Positions 26,590-35,458 of a DNA stretch of 64,000 nucleotides are shown one piece after another. A program made the position numbers and the translations under genes. How positions within the stretch are numbered: the stretch's first letter is position 1; every line of letters starts with the position of its first letter. The notes under the pieces are model-generated. The model ran no database searches. It saw only the letters and a program-made list of their open reading frames with translations, and had not been told where the DNA came from. Source of the stretch: Methanolobus psychrotolerans (GTDB lineage Archaea > Halobacteriota > Methanosarcinia > Methanosarcinales > Methanosarcinaceae); the NCBI RefSeq assembly GCF_002243045.1, contig NZ_MBKP01000003.1, positions 43,908 to 107,907 on the forward strand. Reading direction: 5' to 3'.

Positions 26590-26922
26590 CTATATCTTCC
26601 TGATAAGAATGTGAAAAATCTCAGTGTTCAGCCGGTAATACGTATATCTTGAACTTTTAAAAGACTCTACCACGCCATTTTTCTTCATGACAGAGAGATG
26701 ATGGGATACGAGGTTCTGTTTTTCCTTTAACGCGTGGACCAGTGCCTCCACACAATAATCCTGTTTCAAAAGGTGGTACGCTATCCTTAACCTGATGGGA
26801 TTGCCCAGTACCTTGAAAACATTGCACATATGGTCAATTTCATCTTCATCCAGAGCGAACTCATGTTCAAGATCCTGCTCCCATTCCTCTTTCAGCTCCT
26901 TATCAGCCGGACAGCATTTCAT
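26590..26922 (-). CDS. arsR: ArsR-family repressor with N-terminal CC motif
   Basis: The ATG at 26922 gives MKCCPADKE; a TTG at 26943 is the other choice. The winged helix is evident: FKVLGNPIRLRIAYHLL, then DYCVEALVHALKEKQNLVSHHLSVMKKNGVV (recognition helix) and a wing (SSRYTYYRLN). A vicinal CysCys near the N-terminus with a Cys in the helix before the turn suits a three-thiol As(III) site, as in some ArsR types. It is transcribed away from uspA-acr3, and the palindrome at 26961-26980 lies between them, so it likely represses both itself and acr3. Confidence 0.9.
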   Translation of the reverse strand: MKCCPADKELKEEWEQDLEHEFALDEDEIDHMCNVFKVLGNPIRLRIAYHLLKQDYCVEALVHALKEKQNLVSHHLSVMKKNGVVESFKSSRYTYYRLNTEIFHILIRKI

Positions 26923-26946
26923 GGATTTAAAAAAGAAAATCAAACC

Positions 26947-26980
26947 ATATATAAGTATTCATATCAACAAGTTTTGATAT
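26947..26980 (+). promoter_or_regulatory. TATA box and ArsR-type operator before uspA-acr3
   Basis: ATATATAAG (26947-26955) precedes ATATCAA-N6-TTGATAT (26961-26980). The same arm length, 6-base spacer and position right after a TATA box are seen before the permease gene. The arsR start lies 39 bases to the left on the other strand, so both genes can be controlled by this site. Confidence 0.7.
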
Positions 26981-27069
26981 GGAGCATTTGACCTTATATT
27001 CAAAGAAGGCTGAATAAAACATATTGATAGATGTTTGTGTCCTGTTTGAACAACATAGTAGAGGGAAAC

Positions 27070-27924
27070 ATGATAAAGACCATACTTGTACCTACAGATT
27101 TCACTATTGAAAGCGAGGAACTTCTTTCCTGTGTCAGTGAGCTTAAAAGTGTCGGCCTGGAAAAAGTGATCCTGTTACACGTTGTAGACATCTTTCAGGC
27201 CCAGGGACTCGCACCGATGTTTGAAGAAAATGCAAAGAAAAGGATCGAGGACTACAGGCAACTGATGGACGAAATGGGAGTTGATGCCAGCACGCTTGTT
27301 GTGGAAGGGGATGTTAAAAAGACCATTTCCAGAATTGCGGATGAGGAAAATGTCGACTGCATTGTCATGGGAGCAACTACTTCGGGACTTATCAAAAGCC
27401 GCCGCACAGGAAGGACAACTGAATACATATCCCGCAGATCAGGAAAGATCATTCTCATTGAAAAGTACAACATCATCACTGAAAATGAGGAAAAGATAAG
27501 CAGGAAAGCATGTTCGGCCAGATTTTCAAAGGTAATGCTCCCTGTTGACTTCTCTGAGAACTCTAAAATAATACTGGATGAGATCCAAGATTTTAAGGAC
27601 ATCATTGGAGAGATCGTATTTGTACATGTGATTGAGGGCGCAAAGAACGAAAAAGAACTCGAAAATAAGGAAAATGAAAGTATGAGGCTCCTCTCTGAGA
27701 TGGGAAAAGAACTGGAGGACCAGATCAAGATCAACTATGTGGTAAGCGAAGGGGAAGCTTCAGAATCGATAGACAGGCTTGCAGAAGAGATGGATATCAC
27801 CCTCATAGTGATAACAACGCATGGGATGGGATCTTTTAAGGATATATTGCTTGGGAGTACTGCGGATAACCTGCTTAGAAGAACAAAGAAACCATTGCTT
27901 CTGATCCCTGTTAAAGACAGATGA
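27070..27924 (+). CDS. Tandem universal stress protein (UspA) domains
   Basis: The ATG at 27070 is preferred (GAGGGAAAC upstream) over 27031. Two Usp domains follow each other: the first begins MIKTILVPTDFTIESEE with IVMGATTSGLIKSRRTG, the second begins FSKVMLPVDFSENS and ends ITTHGMGSFKDILLGSTADN. The G-2x-G-9x-G(S/T) ATP-binding pattern is good in the second (THGMGSFKDILLGST) and changed in the first. The protein of 284 residues is cytosolic. It is the first gene of the unit with acr3 (19 bases apart) and is therefore probably induced by arsenite. Confidence 0.9.
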   Translation: MIKTILVPTDFTIESEELLSCVSELKSVGLEKVILLHVVDIFQAQGLAPMFEENAKKRIEDYRQLMDEMGVDASTLVVEGDVKKTISRIADEENVDCIVMGATTSGLIKSRRTGRTTEYISRRSGKIILIEKYNIITENEEKISRKACSARFSKVMLPVDFSENSKIILDEIQDFKDIIGEIVFVHVIEGAKNEKELENKENESMRLLSEMGKELEDQIKINYVVSEGEASESIDRLAEEMDITLIVITTHGMGSFKDILLGSTADNLLRRTKKPLLLIPVKDR

Positions 27925-27943
27925 AACGTGAAAGGTGACAAAA

Positions 27944-29020
27944 ATGGAAGAAGAAAGAGAATTGGATTTTTTCAGTAAGTATCTGTCCATATGGGTTGCC
28001 ATATGTATTGTACTGGGTACTGCAATAGGGTACCTTTCCCCCTCATTTGCACAATATCTTGGTGGCATAGAGGTTGCAAATGTTTCCATCCCTATAGCAG
28101 TGGTCCTGCTTATAATGATGTACCCTATAATGCTCAAGATCAACTTTGAAGAGGTCCTGAATGTCAAGAAAAACTCAAAACCTCTTACACTTACTGTTAT
28201 TGTTAACTGGGGTATCAAGCCTTTTACAATGACATTTATTGCATGGCTATTCATGAGAATCATTTTTGCCGATTTCATACCACCAGTCTTGCAGGAAGAA
28301 TACATTGCAGGCATGATATTACTTGGGCTTGCCCCATGTACAGCAATGGTTCTTGTATGGACCTACCTGGCAAGAAGTAATATCAATTACGCACTGGTAC
28401 AGGTCTCTGTAAATGACCTTATAATACTCGTACTGTTCGCACCGCTTGGAGCACTTCTTGTAGGAGTGACAACAAGTTTCCCGGTGCCTATAATGACCAT
28501 ATTCTTCTCGGTATTGTTCTATGTAGCAATCCCCCTTTCACTTGCGGCCATCACAAGACACACTGTAATAAAAAGAAAAGGCGTTTCCTGGCTGGAGAAC
28601 AACCTTATCCGGAAAATAGAATGGGTTACTCCGGCTGGCCTTCTTATCACCCTGGTCCTTATATTCATATTCCAGGGAGATAAAATAGTCAACTATCCGC
28701 TGCACATAGTTTTGATAGCTATACCGTTGATAATTCAGACATACCTGATATTCTATATCGCCTATTTCGGAGCACGAAAACTGAAGATACCATATCAGGA
28801 AGCTGCACCTTCTACGTTCATCGGTGCCAGCAACTTCTTCGAGCTGGCAGTGGCCGTAGCCCTGATCTTGTTCGGAGCAGGATCAGGTGCCACGCTGGCA
28901 ACTGTGGTAGGAGTACTTGTAGAAGTGCCTGTGATGTTGCATCTTGTGAGCATAATGAAAAAGAACAAAGCAAAATTTGAGTTTGAATCCTTGCCTGAAA
29001 GGGTAAAAAGACCCGTGTAG
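27944..29020 (+). CDS. acr3: Arsenite efflux transporter, Acr3 family
   Basis: The start ATG at 27944 follows AAAGGTGACAAAA. The 358-residue protein has ten hydrophobic helices and the Acr3 motifs: LGLAPCTAMVLVWTYLA with the essential Cys, and SNFFELAVAVALILFGAGSGATLATVVG near the end. Acr3 exports arsenite (and in some cases antimonite) using the proton gradient. Next to arsR, the ArsR-type operator and uspA it forms a classical arsenic resistance unit. It ends with TAG, which shows that UAG is used as a stop here. A hairpin follows the gene. Confidence 0.95.
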   Translation: MEEERELDFFSKYLSIWVAICIVLGTAIGYLSPSFAQYLGGIEVANVSIPIAVVLLIMMYPIMLKINFEEVLNVKKNSKPLTLTVIVNWGIKPFTMTFIAWLFMRIIFADFIPPVLQEEYIAGMILLGLAPCTAMVLVWTYLARSNINYALVQVSVNDLIILVLFAPLGALLVGVTTSFPVPIMTIFFSVLFYVAIPLSLAAITRHTVIKRKGVSWLENNLIRKIEWVTPAGLLITLVLIFIFQGDKIVNYPLHIVLIAIPLIIQTYLIFYIAYFGARKLKIPYQEAAPSTFIGASNFFELAVAVALILFGAGSGATLATVVGVLVEVPVMLHLVSIMKKNKAKFEFESLPERVKRPV

Positions 29021-29065
29021 CTGAAGGCCACCTGTTAAAAGAGCGGTTTTCTGCTTCAGTATGGC

Positions 29066-29110
29066 AGATTCCTTCCCCTTATAGGGAATCTATTCTTTTG
29101 AAATTTTTAT
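29066..29110 (+). terminator. Possible terminator after acr3
   Basis: AGATTCC (29066-29072) and GGAATCT (29085-29091) form a 7-bp stem with a 12-base loop, followed by ATTCTTTTGAAATTTTTATT. It is the only hairpin between acr3 and the tRNA genes. Confidence 0.5.
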
Positions 29111-29226
29111 TATAGAGTATAGTTGTATGATAGAGCTGCAAATACTTACGTATATTAGTAATGTAGGTAGGATGAAAGTAAAGCTTAGAAATCGAGTTTA
29201 GAAGAAAATTGTATAAAGTTTTTAAA

Positions 29227-29301
29227 TGGGCCTAACCGGATTCGAACCGGTGATCGCTCGGTTATGAGCCGAGCGCTCTAACCTGGCTAAGCTACAGGCC
29301 C
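29227..29301 (-). tRNA. tRNA with CAT anticodon (probably tRNA-Ile2, else elongator Met)
   Basis: Reading the minus strand gives a full cloverleaf: acceptor GGGCCTG/TAGGCCC, a D arm (AGCTTAGCCAGGTTAGAGC), anticodon arm CTCGG-CTCATAA-CCGAG and a T arm (CCGGTTCGAATCCGG), discriminator A. The anticodon is CAT. The GGGCC acceptor stem resembles archaeal isoleucine tRNAs, which would need agmatidine at C34 to read AUA; elongator methionine is the alternative. CCA is not encoded. It lies 20 bases from a second tRNA on the same strand, so both are probably cut from one precursor. Confidence 0.9.
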
Positions 29302-29321
29302 AACACGAGAAAGGATTGAAG

Positions 29322-29394
29322 CGCCGCAAACAGGGCTCGAACCTGTGACATTCTGGTTAACAGCCAGACACTCTACCAACTGAGTTATTGCGGC
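29322..29394 (-). tRNA. tRNA-Asn (GTT)
   Basis: The minus strand folds as acceptor GCCGCAA/TTGCGGC with discriminator G, D arm (AACTCAGTTGGTAGAGT), anticodon arm CTGGC-TGTTAAC-CAG with anticodon GTT, and T arm (CAGGTTCGAGCCCTG). All invariant bases (GG in the D loop, TTCGA in the T loop) are present. CCA is not encoded. It is the upstream member of the tRNA pair. Confidence 0.93.
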
Positions 29395-29662
29395 TCTCAG
29401 CATGGCGCTCACGCGCGAATCCCTCTAATGCACTTATTGCTTTTAAACCTTTTGATTGCACGTACTGTTTAGCCCTCGTTATCGCCAAAAATATGCCCCT
29501 ACATCATAATGATAATAATTACATATTGTTGGACATATACGTTCCAGTAGAAACAAGGGGGTTGTGAAGTTTATAACATTCATATAGAGTAACCTTAATT
29601 CGTTACACACCCAATATTTTATACAAAATAGTACATATTGCCTCCACTTGAATCCATTCTTA

Positions 29663-30676
29663 CTAATCGGACAAAACACTAATACTCCTGCCACAGTGCG
29701 GGCACGTTCGCCCATCAGTGAGCCGGTTCAGCTCTATGCTGAACATTCCCCTCTGTATAAGCAACTCCCCACATTTAGGGCAGAACGTATTTTCATATTC
29801 AGTTCCGGGGACATTTCCCAGATATACATAACTCAGACCTTCCTCTTTTGCAATTTCATAAGCCCTTTCCAGACTCTTCAGAGAAGTAGAGGGGATATCC
29901 TGCAGTTTATAATACGGGTGGAAACGAGTAAAATGAACAGGAGTATCAGCACCTAGATTGTCATGTATCCATTTTGACATTTCCCGAATCTCATCAGGCG
30001 CATCGTTAAGTGTTGGTATAACAAGGTTCACGACCTCCACATGCATTCCCAGCTCCCTTGCAAGTTTTGCAGACTCAAGAACAGGAGCAAGTTTTGCACT
30101 TGCAATTTTCCGGTAGAAATCCTCTGTAAAAGCCTTGATATCAACCCTGAAAGCATCCAGGTACGGAGCTATCATCTCCAATCCTTCCCGGGTAATGTAG
30201 CCGTTGGTCACATACACAGTCACCAATCCGGCTTCCTTTGCCAGCCTGGCACAATCATAGGTGTACTCAAACCAGATGGTTGGCTCATTGTATGTCCATG
30301 CGATAGCCCGGGCCCCTGAAGCCACAGCCTTTTTAACAGCCGTTTCAGCGCTTATCTCAATAGCATTTGCCTGGTCTATACCTATTTGTGATATCGTCCA
30401 GTTCTGGCAATGCTTACACCTGAAATTACAACCTATGGTTCCCAGAGAGTAGACAAGGGAACCAGGATAGAAATGAAACAGCGGTTTTTTTTCTATGGGG
30501 TCCAGTGCCTCACTTGAAACAACGTTATAATTTAACGTATAAAGAGTTCCTTCCCTGTTCTCCCGCACATCACAGAACCCTCTTTTACCAGGCGATATCT
30601 TGCATCTGTGACTGCAAAGATTGCATTGTACCTTTCCATCTTCAAGTTTCTCATAAAGCATTGCTTCTTTGATCAT
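29663..30676 (-). CDS. amrS: AmmeMemoRadiSam system radical SAM enzyme
   Basis: The ATG at 30676 follows GGGGAT; a TTG one codon upstream is also in frame. After a Cys-rich opening (CNLCSHRCKISPGKRGFCDVR) comes the radical SAM CxxxCxxC (Cys 83, 87 and 90 in GCNFRCKHCQNW), then TYNEPTIW, VTNGYIT and, at the end, a zinc-ribbon pair (FCPKCGELL, TCPHCGRSI). This is the AmrS organisation, whose partners AmmeMemo (MEMO1) and AmmeMemoII are elsewhere. The C-terminal ribbon is not universal in the family. The enzyme makes a SAM radical; its product is unknown. Confidence 0.9.
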   Translation of the reverse strand: MIKEAMLYEKLEDGKVQCNLCSHRCKISPGKRGFCDVRENREGTLYTLNYNVVSSEALDPIEKKPLFHFYPGSLVYSLGTIGCNFRCKHCQNWTISQIGIDQANAIEISAETAVKKAVASGARAIAWTYNEPTIWFEYTYDCARLAKEAGLVTVYVTNGYITREGLEMIAPYLDAFRVDIKAFTEDFYRKIASAKLAPVLESAKLARELGMHVEVVNLVIPTLNDAPDEIREMSKWIHDNLGADTPVHFTRFHPYYKLQDIPSTSLKSLERAYEIAKEEGLSYVYLGNVPGTEYENTFCPKCGELLIQRGMFSIELNRLTDGRTCPHCGRSISVLSD

Positions 30677-30765
30677 CAAAAATCCCCTGTTAAAAATGTA
30701 ACTTCATCATTGATGAACTTAAGCTTTAAAGGGTTCTACAAAAGATATAACGCCTGAACTGATGT

Positions 30766-31683
30766 TCAGGCCAGAATATTCAGCCTTACATCGAAAAGAG
30801 TCTTTGTTACATTGAGCTTAATATCTTCCCCGGTATTCCCTTCCAGGAAAAATACAACTGCTTTCCCGTCCGGACTTATATTAATCTCATATTCCACAGG
30901 ATCGATACCGGCATCATATGCCATCCATTCAAAAAAAGACCTCCATGCAAAAGGATATGAGGTTTCCACCGTGATAGTCACATCGGTAAAAAGTATACCC
31001 TCCCAATACAAGGAATCAGAACCATTGGTCCTAAGATTCAGCTCTTCCACGGAATTGCTACTAATACTTTTTTTGGGACCATTGATATCTATGACATTGA
31101 TAGTCATAGTAATATTGGTACTGTTGTCAGTCCTTTTCATATCCATCTGGGGTGCAAGACGCATCAGTGAATAATTATTTTGAGAAAGGATCAATGCTCC
31201 ATTCTCATATCCGTATTTCTGGTTAACAAAAAAATTATTATCCGACATATAATTGACAGTCCCCATATCCAAGAGTACAGAAGAACTATTATAGTCAGGG
31301 CCTGGAATTGTTGCCAGAATATGCATATTAAAAGTATCTTCATTTATTGCCAATCTTCCACCCGACTTCCCTGAACTGAATACAGGCAGACTTCCACCAC
31401 CCATTTTTATGGGTATACCTATTGAGAGACCTGTGGAATGCTCTGCTCTTGCATAGGCTGAAAGTATATCAACTTCATTTTTCATCTCTGCCATATCATA
31501 GAAAATATCATCCATATGGGATTGTTCAGCAGCAGTTTTCCACTCCGGAATATACTGCACATTTACAACAGTGATGACAGATACAAGTATACCAAGGACA
31601 AGCACAGCTGAAACCACACTTGAGATGGCACTGTCAGATGACACCAGTCTTTTAGTTTTCATTTTCATTGTTGTCCTTTCCAT
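30766..31683 (-). CDS. Pilin-like secreted protein of the secretion trio
   Basis: The N-terminus has a short basic leader (KMKTKRLVSSDS) followed by one hydrophobic helix (AISSVVSAVLVLGILVSVITVV), the type IV pilin/archaellin plan with a class III leader, then a beta-rich mature domain with many Asn-x-Ser/Thr sites (NYSLM, NSTNITMTI, NGSDS). It lies 7 bases after the membrane protein and ATPase genes, so it is most likely their exported substrate. It resembles DUF7289-like proteins in haloarchaea and methanogens, uncertain. A surface fibre, adhesin or pseudopilin role is inferred. Confidence 0.72.
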   Translation of the reverse strand: MERTTMKMKTKRLVSSDSAISSVVSAVLVLGILVSVITVVNVQYIPEWKTAAEQSHMDDIFYDMAEMKNEVDILSAYARAEHSTGLSIGIPIKMGGGSLPVFSSGKSGGRLAINEDTFNMHILATIPGPDYNSSSVLLDMGTVNYMSDNNFFVNQKYGYENGALILSQNNYSLMRLAPQMDMKRTDNSTNITMTINVIDINGPKKSISSNSVEELNLRTNGSDSLYWEGILFTDVTITVETSYPFAWRSFFEWMAYDAGIDPVEYEINISPDGKAVVFFLEGNTGEDIKLNVTKTLFDVRLNILA

Positions 31684-31690
31684 GTTTGCC

Positions 31691-33640
31691 TCATATGAAA
31701 AATGCGAATAACAGGTAAGCTATAGACATCATCATTATAGAATGCTTGAGCCCTGACTTGATGGTTCCGCTTCCCATTTTCCCTGCAACAAGTCCTGAAC
31801 AGAACCCCTGGATCATAGCTGCATGGAAAAACAGCAATGTGTACTTTTCAAGATCAAAATCAACTATCAAAGACACACCTGAAAGTCCACCTTCGGTGGA
31901 TGCAGGTATAGCCGGCAGGAAATAAGCCCCAAGGATGTAAACTATGAACAGAAATACCATGAATGATATGTAGATTATAAACACATAAACGAACATCTCC
32001 GCATTACGCTCTTTCTTAAGCTGCCTCTGCATATCAGCATCATGTGCGGCTATTGTCAGGACACTTTTAATATCACTGGTTGCTTCATTAGCCTTGATTA
32101 TAAGGGTAATTATACGCCTTGTCATCTCAGTACGAATCCTGATTTCGAATTTCTTCAATGCCTCATCCAGCTTTGTTCCCCAGGAAATATCGTCCACAAG
32201 ACGCTTTACCTCCGAATGCAGGGCCCCGATCTTTAACTGCATGCTCATAATAATGGCATCTACAAGAAGAATACCAGCCTCATTAATACTTGCAAGGTTG
32301 TTCAGGAAATCAGGTATGTTTGATTCGATCTGTTTTACACGATAACTGCGCAGTTCCTCAAATATAATATAAGGGATCAACAATATAAGCACGCTAATAA
32401 AGAGATAATCATCTATAATGCTTAGCGTGAGGACATTATAATTCCTGAAGTAGATGATATTTGAAATATTTATGTAGTTACGGACCGTGAGGAATAAATA
32501 AGCAATTGACAGTGGAAAAGTGATAATGAACACGTACGATGGATTACTTCTAAAAAGAAGGAATGGATGCATTACTCTATCCATTATCTTAATGAACTTG
32601 GTGTGGTATTTGATCTTCCTCCTCTTTTCTTCCTCACCTGAATCTCCTTCTTTTATGAGTACATGTGAAAATGAATCCAGTTTTTTTTCTACCATATTGT
32701 AGTATTCGGGTACTTTTGGATTATCATTGGTCAGGGAATTAAGAAGGAAAAGGAAAACCACTGTTCCAATCGGGATCACGAGATATACTATAAAATCGAG
32801 TATGCTGGCCGAGCTAGGGTTCACAAGCCCTAAAACCACAAGTATCGTAATAAGAAAAAGGGGACCTGCAACAAATGCAGAGATATATACTTCTGCAAGT
32901 ACTCCCAAAGTCTCAAAGAATATTTTCTGTTCTTTGGTAGCTGTCAGTCGATATTGATCATTTTTTGCTTTAAGATAAGCACTGATGTCCCCTCCACTTG
33001 TGACAATTGAGGTAAGTCCGTCCAGAAAATCCTTGAATTTTTTAGAAGGGGTTCGCTGCCCTGCGTTGTCAATAGCTTTTAAAAGGTCAGTACCATAGTA
33101 TTCCATGTCTTTTACGAGAAGTCCTATTTCTTCTGCGGATGCACCATATATATGGTAGTTCTCAGACAGTGACTTCATGATGTCAAGGAGGTTCATTCCA
33201 CCCCCACGGCTCATTGCATAAAGATATGCAGTGGTGTGTGGAAGTGACTGGTTTATGAGTGTGCTTCTTACATTAGCCTGCACTTCAGGTATTGACATAA
33301 ATATATAGTATGTAAGATAAGCTGCTGTTACAGAAAACATAACACCCAGACCCATACTTGCCAACAAATGAAAATTAGATTCCATCCATGTGTGTCCGTA
33401 TTCAATGCCCAGCATAAAGGGCCTTAAACCATCCAGAAAATAATATCCTGCCAGCGCCCCGACAAAACCAGCTAAAATACCCATCAGAAGAGAAAAGAAG
33501 TATACCTGAGCAATGTATTGCTCGATCAGGACCCCCATGCCTGCTTTGCGTATCATGGACCTCTGACCTTCATACCTGGAAATATGCTTCCTTACATACC
33601 GTCCAAAAATCAGGTGTGCAGCAGAATCTAGAATATCCAT
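31691..33640 (-). CDS. Type II/IV secretion membrane platform protein (TadC/GspF-like)
   Basis: The 649-residue protein has two GspF-like units. The first has SRGGGMNLLDIMKSL and EYYGTDLLKAIDNAGQRTPSKKFKDFLDGL, the second NEAGILLVDAIIMSMQLKIG and GTKLDEALKKFEIRIRTEMTRRI; each is framed by membrane helices. Such double-F proteins are typical of archaeal pili and archaella (FlaJ/ArlJ, PilC). It is preceded by the ATPase gene (9 bases apart) and followed by the pilin-like gene (7 bases), so one operon. Confidence 0.92.
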   Translation of the reverse strand: MDILDSAAHLIFGRYVRKHISRYEGQRSMIRKAGMGVLIEQYIAQVYFFSLLMGILAGFVGALAGYYFLDGLRPFMLGIEYGHTWMESNFHLLASMGLGVMFSVTAAYLTYYIFMSIPEVQANVRSTLINQSLPHTTAYLYAMSRGGGMNLLDIMKSLSENYHIYGASAEEIGLLVKDMEYYGTDLLKAIDNAGQRTPSKKFKDFLDGLTSIVTSGGDISAYLKAKNDQYRLTATKEQKIFFETLGVLAEVYISAFVAGPLFLITILVVLGLVNPSSASILDFIVYLVIPIGTVVFLFLLNSLTNDNPKVPEYYNMVEKKLDSFSHVLIKEGDSGEEEKRRKIKYHTKFIKIMDRVMHPFLLFRSNPSYVFIITFPLSIAYLFLTVRNYINISNIIYFRNYNVLTLSIIDDYLFISVLILLIPYIIFEELRSYRVKQIESNIPDFLNNLASINEAGILLVDAIIMSMQLKIGALHSEVKRLVDDISWGTKLDEALKKFEIRIRTEMTRRIITLIIKANEATSDIKSVLTIAAHDADMQRQLKKERNAEMFVYVFIIYISFMVFLFIVYILGAYFLPAIPASTEGGLSGVSLIVDFDLEKYTLLFFHAAMIQGFCSGLVAGKMGSGTIKSGLKHSIMMMSIAYLLFAFFI

Positions 33641-33649
33641 TTAATGCAC

Positions 33650-35341
33650 CTATATACTCTGTTCGATTAATGCTTCCAGAGTGCTATTTTCAATAGCATC
33701 AAGCACAACCTCGGGATTTGCATCATATGCCTGTACTACAAGGGATATGCGCACATAATCTCTTATGTTATTATCGCAGAGATATTTGAGGATGTTTTCT
33801 CTTCTGTCAAGCTCTTCTGAAAGTTTATTCCTGTTCCATCCTTTTGAGATCATGACCTTGTTAAGAGTATACGAATCACCAGTACGAATGAAAGTATCTG
33901 TTAAAGGATCCCACCTGTAGAGCTCATTTATGCGGATGTACCCTGTTTTTGTATCTATACCTGTGAATTCCACAAGACTCTGAGTTCTGCGCACCCTCTG
34001 GTTATTCACAAATGTCTGTATCTGTATGCTAAGTATATCCAGGGATTGAAGCATGACATGAGGTACATTGAGAGGAGGACTGTCAAGCCTGTTGACAACA
34101 GTCTGTACATCACCTGCATGCATGGTGGAGTAGGTTGCGTGACCGGTGGATATTGCCTGGAAAAGTGTCAGTGCCTCTTCACCCCGGATCTCTCCTACAA
34201 GTATGTACTCAGGCCTTTGTCTTAAGGCAGAACGCAGCAGGTCGTACATAGAAACTTCACCTGCATTACTAATATTCAGTGATTTGCGAGTGACACCTGC
34301 TATCCAGTTCTCGTGATGTAGCGTCAATTCCCTTGTATCTTCAATGGATACGACCTTTGAAAGCGGAGGAATAAAGAGAGATACGGCATTGAGTAGCGAT
34401 GTTTTACCAGAAGCAGTACCTCCTGCAAATATGGCACAGTCACCATTTTCGATGGCAAGCCAGAAATAAGCCATCATTTCGATGTTGCAGGTTTTGAAAT
34501 TAATAAGATCTATCGGAGTAATAGGGTCACCCCGGAACTTTCTGATCGTAAATGAGCTCCCTCTGGTAGTAACCTCTTTACCAAGAGTTGCCTGTAAACG
34601 AGAACCGTCTGGCAGGGTTGCATCTACCATAGGTTCACTGATGGAAATATGTTTTCCACTTTTCTGACAGAGTTTTATTACAAGAGAATTAAGCTCAGCT
34701 TCACCTAAAGAAACATTTGTTTTTATGTTACGATACTTGTTATGGTACATGAAAACAGGTACGTCTATACCATCACATGAAATATCTTCTATATTTGGAT
34801 CAAGCAGGAGTGAATTTATGCGGTCATGCCCCAGGAAATTGCGCTTCAGGTAGTAGAGGATACGATAGACAGATGGTACATTCAGACTTGCATGATACCT
34901 ATTGAAAAGTAGTAATGCTTGTTCCATTAGTACTATTTCTTTGTCTTTTCTGGAATTTACCTCTCCAATACTAAGGATGTCCTGCAGATCATCATATACC
35001 CTCTCAAGAATATCCTTTTCATATAGAGTCAGCATCGGTTCAGCAACGTAATAATGATACACGTTTCCTTTCTCGAGAATCGAAATGAAAGAGTAAGGCT
35101 CGTTGACCCAATATCGCTCAACTTCGCGGAAGCCTTCCGGAATTTCAAACTCTACAAGCGGTTCGTGTAGCTTAGGATCATACTCAGGAAGTTTCGTGCG
35201 AGGATGCCTTAAGTAATGGATCACTGATCTGATATTATCAAAAAATACAGTTAGTTTAGCAGGATCTTTACTGTTTGTCCCTGAATTATTATCCGGGTGA
35301 ATCAAATCTGCATCTTTTCTTTCAGTTTCCGGATCTATCAT
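33650..35341 (-). CDS. Type II/IV secretion system ATPase (GspE/VirB11 family)
   Basis: The 563-residue protein has the archaeal secretion ATPase N-domain, the Walker A motif FAGGTASGKTS (about 306-314), an Asp box (VVSIEDTRELTLHH), a His box region (STGHATYSTMHAG) and the Walker B area YILVGEIRGEEAL. It drives assembly of a pilus-like structure with the next two genes. Unlike archaeal archaella ATPases it has no linked FlaH/ArlH. It is the first gene of a three-gene unit; the initiator is ATG at 35341. The operon has no prepilin peptidase, which must be encoded elsewhere. Confidence 0.94.
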   Translation of the reverse strand: MIDPETERKDADLIHPDNNSGTNSKDPAKLTVFFDNIRSVIHYLRHPRTKLPEYDPKLHEPLVEFEIPEGFREVERYWVNEPYSFISILEKGNVYHYYVAEPMLTLYEKDILERVYDDLQDILSIGEVNSRKDKEIVLMEQALLLFNRYHASLNVPSVYRILYYLKRNFLGHDRINSLLLDPNIEDISCDGIDVPVFMYHNKYRNIKTNVSLGEAELNSLVIKLCQKSGKHISISEPMVDATLPDGSRLQATLGKEVTTRGSSFTIRKFRGDPITPIDLINFKTCNIEMMAYFWLAIENGDCAIFAGGTASGKTSLLNAVSLFIPPLSKVVSIEDTRELTLHHENWIAGVTRKSLNISNAGEVSMYDLLRSALRQRPEYILVGEIRGEEALTLFQAISTGHATYSTMHAGDVQTVVNRLDSPPLNVPHVMLQSLDILSIQIQTFVNNQRVRRTQSLVEFTGIDTKTGYIRINELYRWDPLTDTFIRTGDSYTLNKVMISKGWNRNKLSEELDRRENILKYLCDNNIRDYVRISLVVQAYDANPEVVLDAIENSTLEALIEQSI

Positions 35342-35458
35342 TGAATATTATATAATCATATCAATATAAAAACCTTTGTTATTATAGTTTTACAATAGCA
35401 ACAGAAGTAGTTAGCTCAAAAATACATAAAAAGAAAATGAGAATGGAAAATCCAAACA

